From Mytilus edulis (lineage: Eukaryota > Mollusca > Bivalvia > Mytilida > Mytilidae), in contig NC_092344.1 of assembly GCF_963676685.1 (NCBI RefSeq), positions 101,152,749-101,216,748 on the forward strand: a DNA stretch of 64,000 nt, written 5' to 3'. Below, piece after piece: positions 60,390-64,000 of this stretch (the stretch's first letter is position 1; every line of letters starts with the position of its first letter). Position numbers and translations under genes: made by a program. The notes beneath the pieces are model-generated. The model had not been told where the DNA came from. It saw nothing but the letters and a program-made list of their open reading frames with translations, and made no database searches.

Positions 60390-62580
60390 GGCCCTTTTTC
60401 TTTGAGAAACGGATAGGGATAATTTACATGGCATGCAGACGAATTGAAAATCGTTTTTCATAACACGATGTTGCTTGCTGTCTTTGTTATAGCCACATGT
60501 CGTCATTTATATGATGTCAGAACAAAGACAAATATCACATCGTCTTTACATAACATACTATATAATGTTTTCAGAGAAAGTAGTAGTGTAAATGTTTTCA
60601 CCCAACCAAGTAAAAAATATCGACAAAAGTACTAAGATTATTATCAAACTTTATTACATATGTGTAAACTAGCTTGAAGAAAATATAATGCACACATTTT
60701 TTTAAATTTTAATGAAAAAGAACGACAAAAGCTTGAAGCTTACAATAAATAAATTATGTACATCTATGAGGCAGTTAGGGCATACGATACAGTTTTGAAC
60801 CTGTATTTACAAGTTGATGAAAATTTGCATATAGGCTATTTTTTTACCTGATTAAATCAAAAATGTAATAAAAAATATACCTTCATGTACTACTTTTTGA
60901 GTAAAATGAGGTCGAAATTTTGTATATTTGCTCAAAATTCAGATTTGTGTCCCTATTTTCTTTTTCGAAAGAAAGACATAACTTTTTTGTTTTGAAAGAT
61001 AAGCACAAATTGTTTTTTGTTTAATAATCGTTAATTTCTGTATTTTATGAGTATCATAAAAAAATATGCAATTTTTATTCCGAAATAACTCTATATTTAT
61101 CAAATGTTCATGAATAGAGGAAAAAACGTAATTTTTTGCTGCATGTTTATCAAAATTAAAAAATTGCGCTATTTTCAGTTTTATAAAATTTGGGTCACAT
61201 AATCTCCTTGCAAAATGAAACAAATTGCTGTTTTAAAAAATAGGGGTCCATGCACTCGTTTTCAAATTACATCAGTTTGAATGATAAAAATCAGTCGAAA
61301 AATGCATCTTTTCCCGATATGTCATAGTTTGACGTCGCGAAAATAACATTTTACGTTAGCAACGTCATTCCCTTCCCTGTAACTGTATCGTATGCCCTTC
61401 AGCTGAAAACGGCATAACTTGATATTTATCAACATCGTTTATCTAAGATAGTCTTTTAGATCAGAAATAACTTACATTATAATGAAAACAATTAAAAAGT
61501 AAAATAACAAAAAAAAAACGAACTCCGTGGAAAATTCTAAACGGAAAATCTACGTAAATGGAAAGATCGAAAGCTCAAATACTTATTAAAGGTACCAGGC
61601 TTATAATCAAATCAATCAAACAAATGGATTACAACTTTCGTATTAACATTCTCTACAACTACAATTAGCAGCTACTACATGTACATGTATGATCATGACA
61701 CTACACACTCAATCAAAGCAGAAAACACAATCTACATTATACATGGAAATAAATTTATTTCCTTTGTATGGTCATAATACGTACACAATGACCACAGTAG
61801 ATAATTGCCCTATTGAGATTGTGTTTGTCGGATTGGTCAGACTTTTTTTAAAGATGAGACCAGAAACCGTGGAAAATTAAAATGCAATCTATTCTTTTTT
61901 ATTAAGAATATATCAGTATCATTCATGATCGACAAACAATTGTTTTGAACAAATAAAGTTTTCAGCGGAATCGAAGTATAGTTTCCTTTTCTTTCATTCT
62001 AAATTAAGCTATATACGTTAGACGATGTTTTAAATGTCTGGTATTTTTCAAATCGGGTCCGGGTTTTGAAAAGCAAATATAAACAAACAAATAATGCATT
62101 TACGGTCTCTAAAATAAACTATATTTCTAACATTGTGACTTATTGAAGAATACTTGAAATTAATGGTCGATTTTTTTTTTAGCGCCAAAAATAAACTAAT
62201 TTGCGCCAAAACTTATTTGCGCCAATATGCTACTTTTGCGACAAGATAATATTCTCAAAATACACACAAAGACATTTACTTATTGTACGGTGGTGTGTTT
62301 ATCAAGCCTGTTGATTTTGGCACGTTCAATGAAAACTAATTGATCCTTTGAAACATAAATTACTTAAGATTGTATATTCAACAAAGAATTAAAATATTTA
62401 AATATTGTTTTTATCGATATTAACTGTGATTTTGATTTGAAAAATTATGAGGTTAATATATATTGGTACATATGTACAATAATGAGAACTCTTGATCATA
62501 CATTCTGCTTATCTTTATTTGCACAATGTGATGCGTTTTTTAAAAAGTTAATTGCAAAAATGATTGCCAAAATTACAACT
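60390..62580. other. AT-rich stretch without recognisable genes
   Basis: Short frames only. At 62,180-62,240 GCGCCAAAA-like phrases recur four times (AGCGCCAAAAATAAAC, TTGCGCCAAAACT, TTGCGCCAATATG, TTGCGACAAG). The part after 62,585 is a repeat related to 380-490. Confidence 0.5.
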
Positions 62581-63131
62581 CTCAACAATAGACCAACACG
62601 ACACAGTACTTAACAACTATAGGTCACCGTATGTCCTTTTTAAAACAATTATTAAAGTTTATACCGCATAGTCAGCTATAAAAGGCCTCAACATGACAAT
62701 TGTACAACAATTCAAAAAGTAAAATCACAAAAATACTGAACTCAGAGGAAAATCAATTCGGAAAGTCCATAATCACATGGCAAAATCAAATAACAAAACG
62801 CATCAAAAACGAATGGACAAGAACTGTCATATTCCTGACTTGGTACAGGCAAAAGAGATAACTAACGGCATAATTTATGTTCAAAATAATGAACGAAAAA
62901 CAAATCTGTAACACATTCACAAACGACAACTACTGTACTACAGGTTCCAGACTTGGAATGCAGTTTAAGGATAAATCTTACTTCTGTAACTCAAAGTAAT
63001 GTTTGATTAATAATAATAAACATGGAGACATTCGAAAAACCTGATCAAGTTACTCGAAATATCACGAAAATAACGGACTACTGTGATCTACGTTGAAAAA
63101 TTGAATCTAAGTTCTTCCCGACGGTTCTTAA

Positions 63132-64000
63132 TGCCCGCGTCACACTGTCCCGATTTTTACGCCGATGGCAACACGATAATGGAAATTTTCAAAATCGGGA
63201 CTGATCGTATCCAGATCGGGCTATTCGTAGTGCCATCTTTGACCCTCGTAGAACCATTGGCTACTTTTTCTAGCCTTCGGGGACAACATGTTAAAAAATT
63301 CCCGAAGGTGCGACCGATGTTGAGGGTTCGTATTGAGTTCGTATTACCATCATCACCATCGTAATGTCACCGGGAATGCATCTTTGAACATCGTATTGCA
63401 TTCGTGTTTCCATCGTTTCAATCGGGCAGTTTTGACATTACGATGTCTACACGAATGAATCACGAAGCTACCCGAAGGTCTTACGATAGCAACACGACTT
63501 CGTGAAGACCTCGTAATCCCGTCGTGTTGCCATCGACTAAAAGTACGAAGGCAACAAGATGGAACTACGACGGCAATAAATCCAGCTAAATGTAAGTTAA
63601 TTTTCACGCTAAAATACATTTAACGTGCCATGCGCGATATACACTGGTCAGTCTAATACGACAGTTAAAAAAGACGTTCACAAAACATGGAGCTCATATC
63701 ATATGATTCTATGAGAACAAAAAAGGCGACAGCGTTGTTTCTATTAATTCAAATGGAACAAGAAGATAGATATAGGAAGATGTGGTGTGAGTGCCAATGA
63801 GACAACTCTCCATACAAATAACAATTTAAAAAGTAAACCATTATAGGTTAAAGTACGGCCTTCAACACGGAGCCTTGGCTCACACCGAACAACAAGCTAT
63901 AAAGGGCCCCAAAATTACTAGTGTAAAACCATTCAAACGGGAAAACCAAAGCAGCTATTACAGGCTCAGGATTTACTTTTACAAGTACAATATTATTTTT
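63132..64000. mobile_element. Second copy of the TAA-flanked element, left part
   Basis: Same left end TGCCCGCGTCACACTGTCCCG preceded by TAA (63,129-63,131), then the same subterminal boxes and the same ATG-containing region, interrupted by the S1 insert at 63,767-63,950. It lacks about 26 bases that form half of a hairpin in the first copy (near 29,528-29,555). The right end lies beyond the window. Confidence 0.85.
63767..63950 (+). repeat. S1 short repeat nested in a DNA transposon
   Basis: A 184-bp insert splits the second copy of the TAA-flanked element: the copy at 29,369-31,008 reads GAACAAGAAGAGCAGG without a break, whereas here AAGAAGA and GCAG are separated by S1. No clear target duplication is seen. 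This defines both ends of S1 by direct comparison. Confidence 0.82.

Overview
This is an animal nuclear genome window. It is AT-rich, its genes are split by GT-AG introns, and transposable-element debris fills most of it. It has no bacterial operons, no rRNA and no tRNA that I can recognise. The dispersed repeat families and the type of betaine-homocysteine methyltransferase (BHMT) point to a marine bivalve, most likely a mytilid mussel. That is an inference from recognition, not from a search.

The main structure is a direct segmental duplication. Copy A (about 490-21,935) and copy B (about 23,245-44,134) align along almost their full length. Each carries a six-exon, minus-strand BHMT-like gene with identical exon lengths (191, 195, 112, 176, 82, 272 bp): A at 7,528-16,875 and B at 27,518-36,119. 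Both frames are open and keep the three zinc-binding cysteines. Each copy also ends with a dead BHMT remnant (20,350-20,610 and 41,905-43,260), so the locus was once a longer array. The true first coding exon was not found. A broken acidic-tailed gene of unknown function (22,709-23,240) sits in the spacer between the copies.

Because A and B are paralogous, each shows the empty site for insertions in the other. Insertions only in B include a 297-bp polypyrimidine miniature element with an 8-bp target duplication (26,661-26,957), an AGTAGGT-ended element (27,803-28,374), a 1,640-bp TAA-flanked element (29,369-31,008) and a small TTA-flanked element (37,621-37,921). Changes only in A include a 553-bp tandem duplication, a reverse-transcriptase element, an element bounded by inverted arrays of a short palindrome (about 4,206-5,370), an expanded minisatellite, and a truncated reverse-transcriptase copy inside a BHMT intron.

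Right of the duplication (44,135-64,000) are a TAA-flanked inverted-repeat element (48,097-49,247), a decayed reverse-transcriptase element (51,890-53,385), one intact intronless class-A-type G-protein-coupled receptor (53,592-54,647, minus), a possible cysteine-rich exon (56,780-57,130, minus), and the left end of a second copy of the 1,640-bp family (63,132 to the window edge) carrying a nested short repeat.

Repeat names used below: R1 and R2 are the two reverse-transcriptase families with their 3' tails; R3 is a third tail family; S1 and S2 are short dispersed repeats. The most unusual signal is in the TAA-flanked element: TCG/CGA boxes recur every 10-11 bp, one DNA turn, over long stretches.
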